A DNA stretch of 9,321 nt from Methyloprofundus sp. (GTDB lineage: Bacteria; Pseudomonadota; Gammaproteobacteria; Methylococcales; Methylomonadaceae). The stretch is taken from NCBI GenBank assembly GCA_030619185.1, contig JAUXBW010000074.1:1-9321 (forward strand), written 5' to 3'. Both the position numbers and the translations under genes were made by a program. Each line of letters begins with the position of its first letter. Position 1 is the first letter of the stretch. The notes under the pieces were generated by a model that made no database searches, was not told where the DNA came from, and saw nothing but the letters and a program-made list of their open reading frames with translations. This document shows positions 1 to 6,242 of this stretch, piece by piece.

Positions 1-988
1 CGCCAGAAATTACGTTGTTTTTGTTGCCAGCAACACCATTTTTATTTTTGCTATAAAGTTGAGCTATATGGGCCGAGATAATCTGATAGCTTCCAAGTAC
101 TGACGGGATATAAACGACCGTTACTTGCGTATCCTTAAAATGTTTTTTCAGGTAAGTCAGTGACCGGGAAAACATATCCAAAGCTAATTGAGTTTGCTCT
201 TCACTCAGCGTCATTGCAGGGGGTTGTAAGTCGCTGGGCAAGACTTGTGGTTTTCCTGCAATCATTGCTGTATTGATTGCCTGGTTATGGGCATCAATGG
301 GTATATCAATGTCCTGATCTTCTGTCGTACTAAAGCCGCTCTTGATGATTTTTCTGACGGTATAGGTCAGCCAGCCATGGTTATTATCTATAAAGCTGAT
401 AACACCGACTTTTTTTGATTGGATTTGCTGTTCAAAGTAAGCATCCCAAACCGCATCATCATTGACTTTGTTCTCACCATATAGTGGAACGAAATCGCGC
501 TTATATTCTTTCCAGTTGTCTGTTAAGTCGTTACCTGCATAAAAATAGACAAGGATTTTTTGCGGGTCTTGTATGTCCTTTGCTATATTGCGTTTTATAA
601 AGTTAAGCTTAGCCAACGGTTCTTGTACCAGCCCTTCAGTACTGCTTGCACCACTACGCCCAAAACTTATAACGTCTTGTCCCAAATATTGATGAATTAA
701 ATGTGCAGAGTGAAAGGAGCCGTTTTTATTTGGGTTAGAGCCTAATAACCAGTCACCTTTTCCCTGGGCATACGAGTCGCCAGCCAAGGCGATGTAATCT
801 TTTGGAACTCTAGCATCTTTGGAGCTTTGTGAAAGCACTTCCAGAGCGACCGGAAGCGCAAAGTGCAATTTAAGTGGTGTCTTATTGATAAAGTACTGAC
901 TTAAGAAAAACTCCAAAAAGATAAGCGTTAAAAGCACACTGCTAAAGGCTAATAAGTAGTTTAATGAATTTGCTTTTAAGTGGCTCAT
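1..988 (-). CDS. SGNH/GDSL-type hydrolase, membrane-anchored, 3' end cut by window edge
   Basis: The minus-strand frame is open from an ATG at 988 to the left edge, giving 329 codons without a stop; the C-terminus lies outside. Residues about 10-33 form one hydrophobic helix (YLLAFSSVLLTLIFLEFF), an uncleaved anchor or signal placing the rest in the periplasm. SGNH blocks are visible: block I around G70-D71-S72 (ALAGDSYAQG, Ser72 the expected nucleophile), block II glycine in FGRSGAS (about 109-115), and block III Asn in YAGND (N153). The block V Asp-x-x-His would lie beyond the edge. SGNH enzymes typically act as esterases or deacetylases on glycans or lipids; the substrate here is unknown. 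It lies 196 bp after the DUF5989 gene on the same strand, so it may have its own promoter. No strong Shine-Dalgarno precedes the ATG. The fold call is fairly secure; the exact function is not. Confidence 0.82.
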   Translation of the reverse strand, partial: MSHLKANSLNYLLAFSSVLLTLIFLEFFLSQYFINKTPLKLHFALPVALEVLSQSSKDARVPKDYIALAGDSYAQGKGDWLLGSNPNKNGSFHSAHLIHQYLGQDVISFGRSGASSTEGLVQEPLAKLNFIKRNIAKDIQDPQKILVYFYAGNDLTDNWKEYKRDFVPLYGENKVNDDAVWDAYFEQQIQSKKVGVISFIDNNHGWLTYTVRKIIKSGFSTTEDQDIDIPIDAHNQAINTAMIAGKPQVLPSDLQPPAMTLSEEQTQLALDMFSRSLTYLKKHFKDTQVTVVYIPSVLGSYQIISAHIAQLYSKNKNGVAGNKNNVISG

Positions 989-1026
989 TTTCAGTGAGTT
1001 TAACTTGTATTTTTATTCTTCTTAAT

Positions 1027-1041
1027 TTCACAAATTGTGAA
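1027..1041. promoter_or_regulatory. Perfect 15-bp palindrome upstream of the SGNH gene
   Basis: TTCACAA-A-TTGTGAA is a perfect 7+1+7 inverted repeat, 38 bp upstream of the SGNH hydrolase ATG. Read on the minus strand its first half contains TTCACA, five of six matches to a sigma70 -35 box. However, the only AT-rich -10-like stretch (TAAAAA) lies about 20 bp further on, which is too far for a good promoter. The half-sites are in the opposite order to a CRP site (TGTGA-N6-TCACA), so this is not a CRP box. A dimeric repressor operator is the simplest reading, inferred from symmetry and position only. Confidence 0.4.
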
Positions 1042-1121
1042 TTTAACTATTGAACACTTTAAATGTGAGTGAGGGCATTGAAACATACCCCTGTAACCAT
1101 AAAGTAATAAATTTCGATGAG

Positions 1122-1161
1122 GCTTGTTGAATCAAAAGCTAATGCTCCATATTCAACAAGC
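1122..1161. repeat. 40-nt symmetric inverted repeat / hairpin after the DUF5989 gene
   Basis: Arms of 11 bp (GCTTGTTGAAT at 1122-1132 and ATTCAACAAGC at 1151-1161) are perfectly complementary. Inside them is a 4x4 internal loop (CAAA/CCAT), then a 3-bp stem (AGC/GCT) closing a TAAT tetraloop. It starts 23 bp beyond the DUF5989 stop on the minus strand, so it could be a 3' processing or termination structure for the carbamoyltransferase unit. What follows on the minus strand is AT-rich but has no clean U-run, so a canonical rho-independent terminator is unlikely. The arm also resembles terminal repeats remembered for IS5/IS903-type elements (GGCTTTGTTGAATAA), so a small mobile-element remnant is possible. 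Confidence 0.6.
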
Positions 1162-1184
1162 TCCATACAGGCTACATGATGGGG

Positions 1185-1337
1185 TTAAAATAAAGTATAG
1201 ATAAAGGGGGCAACAACAGAACCTTCGGTCAATACTAATAATGTTCCAAGTAGCAATAGCACCACCAAAATAGGAGCTAGCCAGAATTTTTTACGCTCAC
1301 GCATAAAACCCCATAAGTCTTTTAATAAATCAATCAT
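1185..1337 (-). CDS. DUF5989 family small membrane protein (50 aa)
   Basis: ATG at 1337-1335 and TAA at 1187-1185 give a 50-residue protein. The layout matches what I know of DUF5989: a short charged N-terminus with WGFMRERKKFWLAP (about residues 9-22), one hydrophobic helix (about 20-37), then GSVVAPFIYTLF to the end. The family has no assigned function. Its ATG overlaps the SxtJ stop by one base (TAATG), and a good Shine-Dalgarno GGAGAG (1352-1347) sits 9 nt upstream, inside the SxtJ coding region, so translation is probably coupled. DUF5989 proteins are commonly encoded beside SxtJ and a NodU-type carbamoyltransferase, exactly as here, suggesting a small inner-membrane accessory subunit. 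The family match and the RBS make it a real gene despite its size. Confidence 0.9.
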   Translation of the reverse strand: MIDLLKDLWGFMRERKKFWLAPILVVLLLLGTLLVLTEGSVVAPFIYTLF

Positions 1338-1729
1338 TAGAATGGTCTCTCCAAGTTTTTAGCAGGTGTTGGGTTGCTTATTTTACGATAGCTAGGCATT
1401 TCTTTGTCAAAGCGTCTACTCATTGGGTCTTTACGTAACAAGGTCAATACTAAACCTACGGGTAGAAAAACGACAAAGTAAATAAATCCTAAAATAATAC
1501 GTGTATTAATCCAGCCTAAAACAGCCCCTATTTTCATCCAGACGTAATAAAAGGGTTTTAGTACAATGGGCAAGATTAACGCTATCAATGCGACAGGCAA
1601 AGTAGCGATGGGTACCCAGGAGGGTACTGGTTTTTGTGCCAAAAGCGGTAGTGCCAGGCCGAATATAATAATTATACCAATGGAAAATACAACCCCAAAT
1701 TGGCGTAATTCATGTTTAGTCGTAGTCAT
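1337..1729 (-). CDS. SxtJ-family membrane protein
   Basis: This 130-residue protein has three predicted membrane helices (about 11-31, 38-59 and 77-98) and a basic cytoplasmic-type tail (RKDPMSRRFDKE...) ending in ERPF. The hydrophobic pattern and tail match the SxtJ family, named after a gene of the saxitoxin cluster where it accompanies the carbamoyltransferase SxtI. Its biochemical role is not established; a membrane partner that recruits or positions the carbamoyltransferase is a reasonable inference. It begins 9 bp after the carbamoyltransferase stop and overlaps the DUF5989 start by one base, so all three belong to one transcript. Only a weak ribosome site (TAAGAAC) precedes its ATG. 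Family assignment is good; function is unknown. Confidence 0.85.
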   Translation of the reverse strand: MTTTKHELRQFGVVFSIGIIIIFGLALPLLAQKPVPSWVPIATLPVALIALILPIVLKPFYYVWMKIGAVLGWINTRIILGFIYFVVFLPVGLVLTLLRKDPMSRRFDKEMPSYRKISNPTPAKNLERPF

Positions 1730-1738
1730 TTTTAGTTC

Positions 1739-3586
1739 TTAATCCAGTTCAAATTCATTTTTCCAGGACTCATCCTGTTCCCATACCGGCTGATCTTTTT
1801 TAGCCATTAAGAAATTATCAACGACTAAATAATCCATTTCTGTACGCATAAAGCAACGATATGAATCTTCTGGCGTACAGACAATGGGTTCTCCACGCAC
1901 ATTGAAAGATGTATTTACTAAAACACCACAGCCAGTTTTGTCTGAAAATGTTTTTAATAAATCGTAATACCGAGGGTTAGTTTCAGGATGTACTGTTTGT
2001 ACGCGCGCTGAATAATCAACGTGTGTAACGGCCGGTAGTTCGGAGCGTATAACTTTAAGCTTATCAACACCAAATAACTGTTGCTGGTCATCAGTCATTG
2101 CGATACGCAAGCTTTTTTTAATTGGCGCAACCATTAACATGTAGGGACTACGCTGGCCAGCTTTTAACTCAAAATAATCACTGACTCGCTCTGCCAGAAC
2201 CGAAGGGGCAAAAGGCCTGAAAGATTCCCGATATTTGATTTTCAGGTTCATGATGGATTGCATTTTTTTACTGCGAGGATCACCAATAATTGAGCGTCCA
2301 CCCAAGGCTCTGGGGCCAAACTCCATACGCCCCTGACTCCAGCCCAGCACGTTTTCATTTGCCAGTATATCCGCCAGCTGCGGCATTAACTTATCGTCTG
2401 GGAGTTCTTCAAATACGGCACCTGCTGCCGTTAATTGCTTTCTGATTTCCTCAGCATCAAATTTTGGGCCTAAGTAAGAGCCTTGCATAGCATCGGGCTG
2501 CTCAAGCGTTCTAGCTCCGTGGTAATAGTCATGCCAGGCAATTAAAGCCGCGCCTATCGCGCCACCCGCATCACCGGCAGCAGGTTGAATCCAGATGTCT
2601 TTAAAAGGCCCGTTGGTTAATAATTTCCCGTTGGAGACGCAGTTAAGTGCGACACCACCCGCCAGGCATAAATAGTCGGCACCTGTTTCTTTATGTATAC
2701 TCTTAGCCAGGCGTTGCACAACGCGCTCAGTGACCACCTGAATCGATGCGGCAATATCCATTTCCTGCTGTGTTAATGGACTTTCCGGTTTGCGTGCAGG
2801 GCGGCCAAATAGCTTGGCAAAACGTTTGTTGGTCATGGTCAGACCGGTGCAATAATTAAAATATTGCATATTTAGTCTGAAGGTTCCGTCTTCTTTTAAA
2901 TCCAGTAAATTATCTAGAATTAAATCAACATATATAGGTTCACCATAGGGAGCCAATCCCATCAGTTTATATTCGCCGGAGTTTACCTTGAAGCCAGTAA
3001 AATAAGTAAATGCAGAATATAATAAACCCAGTGAATGAGGGAAATCTATTTCCCATAATGGCGTGAGTTTATCCCCTTCGCCTAACCAGGCGGTGGTGGT
3101 GGCCCACTCACCTACGCCATCCAGACATAAGACAGCTGCTTTTTTATACGGACTAGGGAAAAAAGCTGAGGCAGCATGAGAGTGATGGTGCTCGGTAAAA
3201 AGTAATTGAGGCAAGGCAGCTGTTTTGCATCGGCCTAATTTAGCAAGCTCTTTCTTTAAAGTGGATTTTAAATAGAGCTTCTCTTTCAGCCAGACGGGCA
3301 TAGCGGCAACAAATGAAGAGATGCCTTTAGGTGCATAAGCGATATAGGTTTCAAGCAGGCGTTCAAATTTGACTAAGGGCTTATCATAAAAAACAACGCT
3401 ATCTAGCTCAGATAATGTAATTCCAGCTTCTTGCAGGCAGTACTTAATTGCTTCTGCTGGAAATCCCGGGTCATGTTTTTTACGGGTAAAACGTTCTTCT
3501 TGGGCTGCCGCGACAATCTTACCGTCAACAACCAATGCTGCCGCACTATCATGATAGTAAGCGGAAATCCCTAATATATTTGTCAT
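1739..3586 (-). CDS. NodU/CmcH-type O-carbamoyltransferase
   Basis: The family transfers a carbamoyl group from carbamoyl phosphate, via an ATP-dependent carbamoyl-adenylate, to a hydroxyl of a sugar or small molecule. Numbering from the ATG at 3586 (615 aa), the N-terminal Kae1-like domain opens with ILGISAYYHDSAAAL and contains the metal-binding HHHSHA (about 133-138), LAGGVALN (308-315) and AAGDAGGA (336-343). The C-terminal YrdC-like domain has SQGRMEFGPRALGGRSI (417-433), YRESFRPFAPSV and VNTSFNVRGEPIV (557-569). Both domains look complete. An in-frame ATG at 3625 adds 13 residues (MDENLNDKITQIY) not typical of the family; neither start has a clear Shine-Dalgarno, so homology decides. 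It is first in a unit with SxtJ and DUF5989. The acceptor is unknown; context suggests an extracellular glycan. Confidence 0.93.
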   Translation of the reverse strand: MTNILGISAYYHDSAAALVVDGKIVAAAQEERFTRKKHDPGFPAEAIKYCLQEAGITLSELDSVVFYDKPLVKFERLLETYIAYAPKGISSFVAAMPVWLKEKLYLKSTLKKELAKLGRCKTAALPQLLFTEHHHSHAASAFFPSPYKKAAVLCLDGVGEWATTTAWLGEGDKLTPLWEIDFPHSLGLLYSAFTYFTGFKVNSGEYKLMGLAPYGEPIYVDLILDNLLDLKEDGTFRLNMQYFNYCTGLTMTNKRFAKLFGRPARKPESPLTQQEMDIAASIQVVTERVVQRLAKSIHKETGADYLCLAGGVALNCVSNGKLLTNGPFKDIWIQPAAGDAGGAIGAALIAWHDYYHGARTLEQPDAMQGSYLGPKFDAEEIRKQLTAAGAVFEELPDDKLMPQLADILANENVLGWSQGRMEFGPRALGGRSIIGDPRSKKMQSIMNLKIKYRESFRPFAPSVLAERVSDYFELKAGQRSPYMLMVAPIKKSLRIAMTDDQQQLFGVDKLKVIRSELPAVTHVDYSARVQTVHPETNPRYYDLLKTFSDKTGCGVLVNTSFNVRGEPIVCTPEDSYRCFMRTEMDYLVVDNFLMAKKDQPVWEQDESWKNEFELD

Positions 3587-3683
3587 ATAAATTTGCGTTA
3601 TTTTATCATTTAGATTTTCATCCATGATCTAAGAGACATTAAACCTCAAAGGTCTTTTCTAAGAACTATGAATCAAATACATA

Positions 3684-3713
3684 ATTTTAACTTTTTTTTA
3701 CAAAAAAACCCAA
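3684..3713 (-). promoter_or_regulatory. Candidate sigma70-like promoter of the carbamoyltransferase unit
   Basis: On the minus strand, TTGGGT (3713-3708; three of six matches to TTGACA) is followed after 18 bp by TAAAAT (3689-3684; five of six to TATAAT). The spacer consists of a T run and an A run, which may favour DNA bending. A start near 3677 would leave a leader of about 90 nt before the preferred ATG. The -35 match is poor, so this is tentative. Confidence 0.3.
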
Positions 3714-3715
3714 TT

Positions 3716-3738
3716 ATTCTTAAGAGAAAAGTAAGAAT
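3716..3738. promoter_or_regulatory. Inverted repeat ATTCTTA-N9-TAAGAAT, possible operator
   Basis: Two perfect 7-bp arms (3716-3722 and 3732-3738) flank a 9-base purine-rich spacer. The dyad sits just upstream of the candidate -35 box of the carbamoyltransferase unit and about 100 bp upstream of the candidate efflux promoter. It could bind a dimeric regulator of either side. The arms are AT-rich in an AT-rich region, so chance cannot be excluded. Confidence 0.3.
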
Positions 3739-3813
3739 TCTATTATGATATTAATTGAGGAGCCATAAATAAGGGCATATTGTATTCATGGTAGTAGTGA
3801 GTGAGAGTTGATT

Positions 3814-3843
3814 TTCAAGTCATGCACTCGCGTTCGTTATACT
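3814..3843 (+). promoter_or_regulatory. Candidate promoter of the efflux operon
   Basis: TATACT (3838-3843) matches five of six bases of a sigma70 -10 box. Eighteen bp upstream is a weak -35-like TTCAAG (3814-3819). Transcription would begin near 3850 and leave a leader of roughly 50 nt before ATG 3904. A weak -35 is what an activator-dependent metal-response promoter would show, but no activator site was identified. Confidence 0.3.
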
Positions 3844-3854
3844 CATAGGGAGTA
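3840..3854. promoter_or_regulatory. Dyad TACTC-N5-GAGTA overlapping the candidate -10 of the efflux operon
   Basis: Five-bp perfect arms (3840-3844 and 3850-3854) with a 5-bp spacer cover the end of the candidate -10 box and the expected transcription start. A repressor bound here would block initiation. The arms are short; the position, rather than the strength of symmetry, makes it worth recording. Confidence 0.28.
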
Positions 3855-3903
3855 GGTGCTCAGTGCCATGGACGGTGTCGATCTCACCCATTTAGAGATA
3901 ATA

Positions 3904-5160
3904 ATGTCAAATTTCAATTTTATCGCACTGCTATTGGTTGCTATGGTAGTCGTGCTTCCCGTTGTCCAGGCAGAACAACAACATATAGTTGATCATGTGG
4001 ATTTAATTATTGTTGATCCACAATTAAGTTTGTCTGATTTAGTGACGCAAACTGTAGAAAAATACCCTGATTATGCTTTGATTGCAGCGATGCAACAGGA
4101 AAGTTCAGCCCTACATGAGCGTGGCAGTCGCTGGATCTCTGGTGCACCACAGTTACAAACATATTATAAGGATGATTTTGCCGGCTCCAACCTTGGTGCA
4201 TACGAGTTTGATGGCTTGATTCAAGTGCCTGTCTGGAATTGGGGGCAGCGAGATGCAGGTATACAGTTAGCGCAGCAGGCGGAGCAAAGTGTGGTGCATA
4301 AAACCAAGGCAATTAAGCTCAGGGTTGCAGGCTTAGTGCGCGAAGCTTTATGGGCGCAGAAACTGGAAGCATTACGTTATGAAATGTCTAAAAAAGAATT
4401 TAAGTTAGCGGAAAAATTAGCCAGAACCGTGCAGCAACGTGTGGACGTAGGTGATTTGCCTAAAGCGGATTTTTTGTTGGCTGAAAGTGAACTATTGCAG
4501 AAGAAAGCCGAACTGATTAATACCGAAGCAGAACTTATGCACGCGCGTAAACGCTACTATTTTTTAACTCAGAGCTACAGAGTTCCAGCGTTCATAAATG
4601 AAGAAAAAAGCCAGGAAAATTCTATCAATGCCAGGCATCCGGCTTTGGCTATAATGAATGCCACTATTGCACAGAAAAAAGCACAAGTGGAGTGGCTTAA
4701 GGCTCGGGGCTCAGGACAAACAACTGTGGCGGTAGGCGGCGTGACTGAAAGGGGCTCGCGATCAGACAAGACAATTAATAGCATTGCTTTTACTGTAAAC
4801 GTTCCCTTTGGCGGGGCTGCGTATATTGCCCCCGGTGTTGCTGCGGCCACTCGGGTGTATGTTGCTGCTGAGGCTGACAAAGCACATACATATAGAGCTT
4901 TGTTGGCGCAATTACATGAGGCAGAGCATGGACTGGAAGTTGAAATTGTGCATTTAGAGCTAGCAAAAAAATTGCGTGTAAACGCTGAACAACAGCTGAA
5001 AATTGCAAATTTAAGTTTTACTGCAGGTGAGCTTAGTTTGATGGATTTTCTGCGACTACAGGCGCGATCTGTATCGGCCATTAAAACGGCTCTGGAAAGT
5101 GACATTCGTTTGCAGCGAAATATTGCCCTATATAATCAGGCAGTAGGAGAAATGCCATGA
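3904..5160 (+). CDS. Outer-membrane factor of an RND efflux system (TolC/CzcC-like)
   Basis: This 418-residue protein forms the outer-membrane channel of the tripartite pump. Numbered from ATG 3904, residues 1-23 are a hydrophobic signal peptide ending VVQA|EQ, although its n-region lacks a positive charge. LSLSDLVTQTVEKYPD (about 41-56) is the usual OEP opening. The two OEP halves show as strand segments near 105-115 (VPVWNWGQRDAG) and 293-305 (SIAFTVNVPFG), and as long helices around 125-225 and 315-415. The internal repeats RVDVGDLPKADFLLAESE and FTAGELSLMDFLRLQARS are the family's paired helix turns. The frame extends back to GTG 3856 and ATG 3868, but those starts put acidic residues before the signal peptide; ATG 3904 also has GAG six bases upstream. 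It is first in the operon and overlaps the adaptor by ATGA. Confidence 0.9.
   Translation: MSNFNFIALLLVAMVVVLPVVQAEQQHIVDHVDLIIVDPQLSLSDLVTQTVEKYPDYALIAAMQQESSALHERGSRWISGAPQLQTYYKDDFAGSNLGAYEFDGLIQVPVWNWGQRDAGIQLAQQAEQSVVHKTKAIKLRVAGLVREALWAQKLEALRYEMSKKEFKLAEKLARTVQQRVDVGDLPKADFLLAESELLQKKAELINTEAELMHARKRYYFLTQSYRVPAFINEEKSQENSINARHPALAIMNATIAQKKAQVEWLKARGSGQTTVAVGGVTERGSRSDKTINSIAFTVNVPFGGAAYIAPGVAAATRVYVAAEADKAHTYRALLAQLHEAEHGLEVEIVHLELAKKLRVNAEQQLKIANLSFTAGELSLMDFLRLQARSVSAIKTALESDIRLQRNIALYNQAVGEMP
5145..5149 (+). promoter_or_regulatory. Shine-Dalgarno of the adaptor gene
   Basis: AGGAG lies inside the end of the outer-membrane factor gene, 7 nt before the adaptor ATG at 5157. It supports that start and independent ribosome entry at the ATGA overlap. 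Confidence 0.8.
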
Positions 5161-6242
5161 GAATCTTAATCATATTACTGTTATTAAATAGCCTGCCTGT
5201 TTTAGCGGATCCTCAAATCAAACTCTCTATGGCGCAGATCTATAATCTGGGGGTTAAGCTGGATAAGCTAGAGGCTATTAAATCCGCGCCTTTATTAGGT
5301 GCGCCTGCTAAGGTAGTGATTCCTCCACAAAATGAATATTTTGTTAGCACAACACAGGCAGGGTTAATTACCCAGATCAGGGCAAGTATAGGCGATGAAG
5401 TCAAAAAAGGGCAGGTTTTGGCCGCGATCAACAGTCCCGGCTTATTAGCCTTGCAGCAACATCACTTGAAGTCAATTAATGATTTGTTATTAGCTAAGGC
5501 AGATTATGCCCGGGATAAAAAGCTTTATGATGAAGGGGTGATTGCTGATAGGCGATGGCTACAAACCAAAACCAACTACCAGGTTTTTTTATCTCACTTG
5601 AATGAGACACGCCAGTTATTAACCATTTCAGGTGTTTCTCAGGCAGATATTAAAGCGCTAGAGAAAACCCGTCAATTAAGCAGTCAATTAAAAATTCTTG
5701 CACCTATTTCCGGGGTGGTTTTAGACCGTATGGTCACTACGGGCGAGCGGGCTGAAGCCTTGGCACCTTTATTTCGTGTGGCAAATTTTGACAGGCTCTG
5801 GCTGGATATCAGTATTCCACAGCAGCGTATTGAGCATGTGCGGGTAGGCGATAAAGTCTTAATTCCTGATACAAAAGTGACTGCGCATATTTTCCTATTA
5901 GGTAAGCATGTTGATGAGAAAAATCAGACGGTATTAGCTAGGGCAGAAGTTGATGTGGCAAAAGAAACTATCAGGCCAGGGCAGTCAGTGGCTGTTAAAA
6001 TTATTCAAAATAGTGCCGCGACGATGTTTAAGGTTCCTAATTCAGCTTTAGCACAGCATAAAGGCTTGACTTACTTATTTATCCGTACCGAAGCAGGCTT
6101 TACGGCCAAGCCTATACATGTAGTTGGCAGGGAATCGAGGCAAACAATTATTACAGGAGACTTGAAGAAGGGGAGTGAAATCGCCATACGCGGAGCCGTC
6201 GCTTTAAAAGCCAACTTTTTAGGCCTGGGAGACGATGAATAA
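5157..6242 (+). CDS. Periplasmic adaptor of HME-RND pump (CzcB/CusB-like, HlyD superfamily)
   Basis: The adaptor bridges the inner-membrane pump and the outer-membrane channel. It has 361 residues. Residues 1-17 are a signal peptide (MRILIILLLLNSLPVLA|DP) with no lipobox Cys, so the protein is likely free or membrane-associated rather than a lipoprotein. The split lipoyl domain is visible at about 63-93 (GLITQIRASIGDEVKKGQVL) and 177-210 (LAPISGVVLDRMVTTGERA). Between them is a short alpha-hairpin (about 95-175). A beta-barrel follows (about 213-285, ending RPGQSVAVKI) and then a membrane-proximal domain (about 290-355). It has no His- or Met-rich N-terminal metal-binding segment such as some CzcB/CusB proteins carry, so it gives no metal clue. 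Starts overlap on both sides: ATGA with the outer-membrane factor and TAATG with the permease. Confidence 0.92.
   Translation: MRILIILLLLNSLPVLADPQIKLSMAQIYNLGVKLDKLEAIKSAPLLGAPAKVVIPPQNEYFVSTTQAGLITQIRASIGDEVKKGQVLAAINSPGLLALQQHHLKSINDLLLAKADYARDKKLYDEGVIADRRWLQTKTNYQVFLSHLNETRQLLTISGVSQADIKALEKTRQLSSQLKILAPISGVVLDRMVTTGERAEALAPLFRVANFDRLWLDISIPQQRIEHVRVGDKVLIPDTKVTAHIFLLGKHVDEKNQTVLARAEVDVAKETIRPGQSVAVKIIQNSAATMFKVPNSALAQHKGLTYLFIRTEAGFTAKPIHVVGRESRQTIITGDLKKGSEIAIRGAVALKANFLGLGDDE

Larger units (their letters stand above)
989..1184. other. Intergenic gap between DUF5989 and SGNH genes
   Basis: This 196-bp AT-rich gap lies inside an otherwise tightly packed minus-strand cluster. It holds the hairpin at 1122-1161 and the palindrome at 1027-1041, and I see no further gene. 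Its length and these two structures suggest that the SGNH hydrolase is at least partly uncoupled from the upstream three genes. Confidence 0.6.
3587..3903. other. Divergent intergenic region between carbamoyltransferase and efflux operons
   Basis: This 317-bp region drives two diverging units. The minus-strand side (about 3587-3715) is strongly AT-rich with A and T runs; the plus-strand side is more mixed. It contains one weak candidate promoter per direction and two short dyads, listed separately. It also contains alternative in-frame starts for both neighbours: ATG 3625 for the carbamoyltransferase, GTG 3856 and ATG 3868 for the outer-membrane factor. On the minus strand, a nine-codon open frame (MSLRSWMKI, 3639-3610) follows a GAGG (3647-3644) at a 4-nt spacing. 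It could be a leader peptide but may be chance. No other gene is seen. Confidence 0.6.

Noticed and set aside
1027..1041. CRP-binding site
   Set aside because: The half-sites run TCACA...TGTGA with a 3-bp spacer, the reverse of the CRP consensus order and spacing.
1122..1161. Canonical rho-independent terminator
   Set aside because: The stem is only moderately GC-rich, the loop is large with an internal bulge, and no U-run follows on either strand.
1739..3586. Saxitoxin-like biosynthetic cluster suggested by the SxtJ and carbamoyltransferase pairing
   Set aside because: No SxtA-type polyketide, amidinotransferase or tailoring genes are present. SxtJ and NodU-type enzymes co-occur widely without toxin production.
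3856..3903. N-terminal extension of the outer-membrane factor from GTG 3856 or ATG 3868
   Set aside because: It would put acidic, polar residues ahead of a clear signal peptide that begins at ATG 3904, which prevents normal export; 3904 also has a usable GAG six bases upstream.
4575..5105. A 176-codon antisense frame, rich in Ser, Cys and Ala, opposite the outer-membrane factor gene
   Set aside because: It lies entirely inside a well-supported gene whose motifs are on the other strand. It shows no recognisable domain and its composition is that of a reverse-complement shadow.
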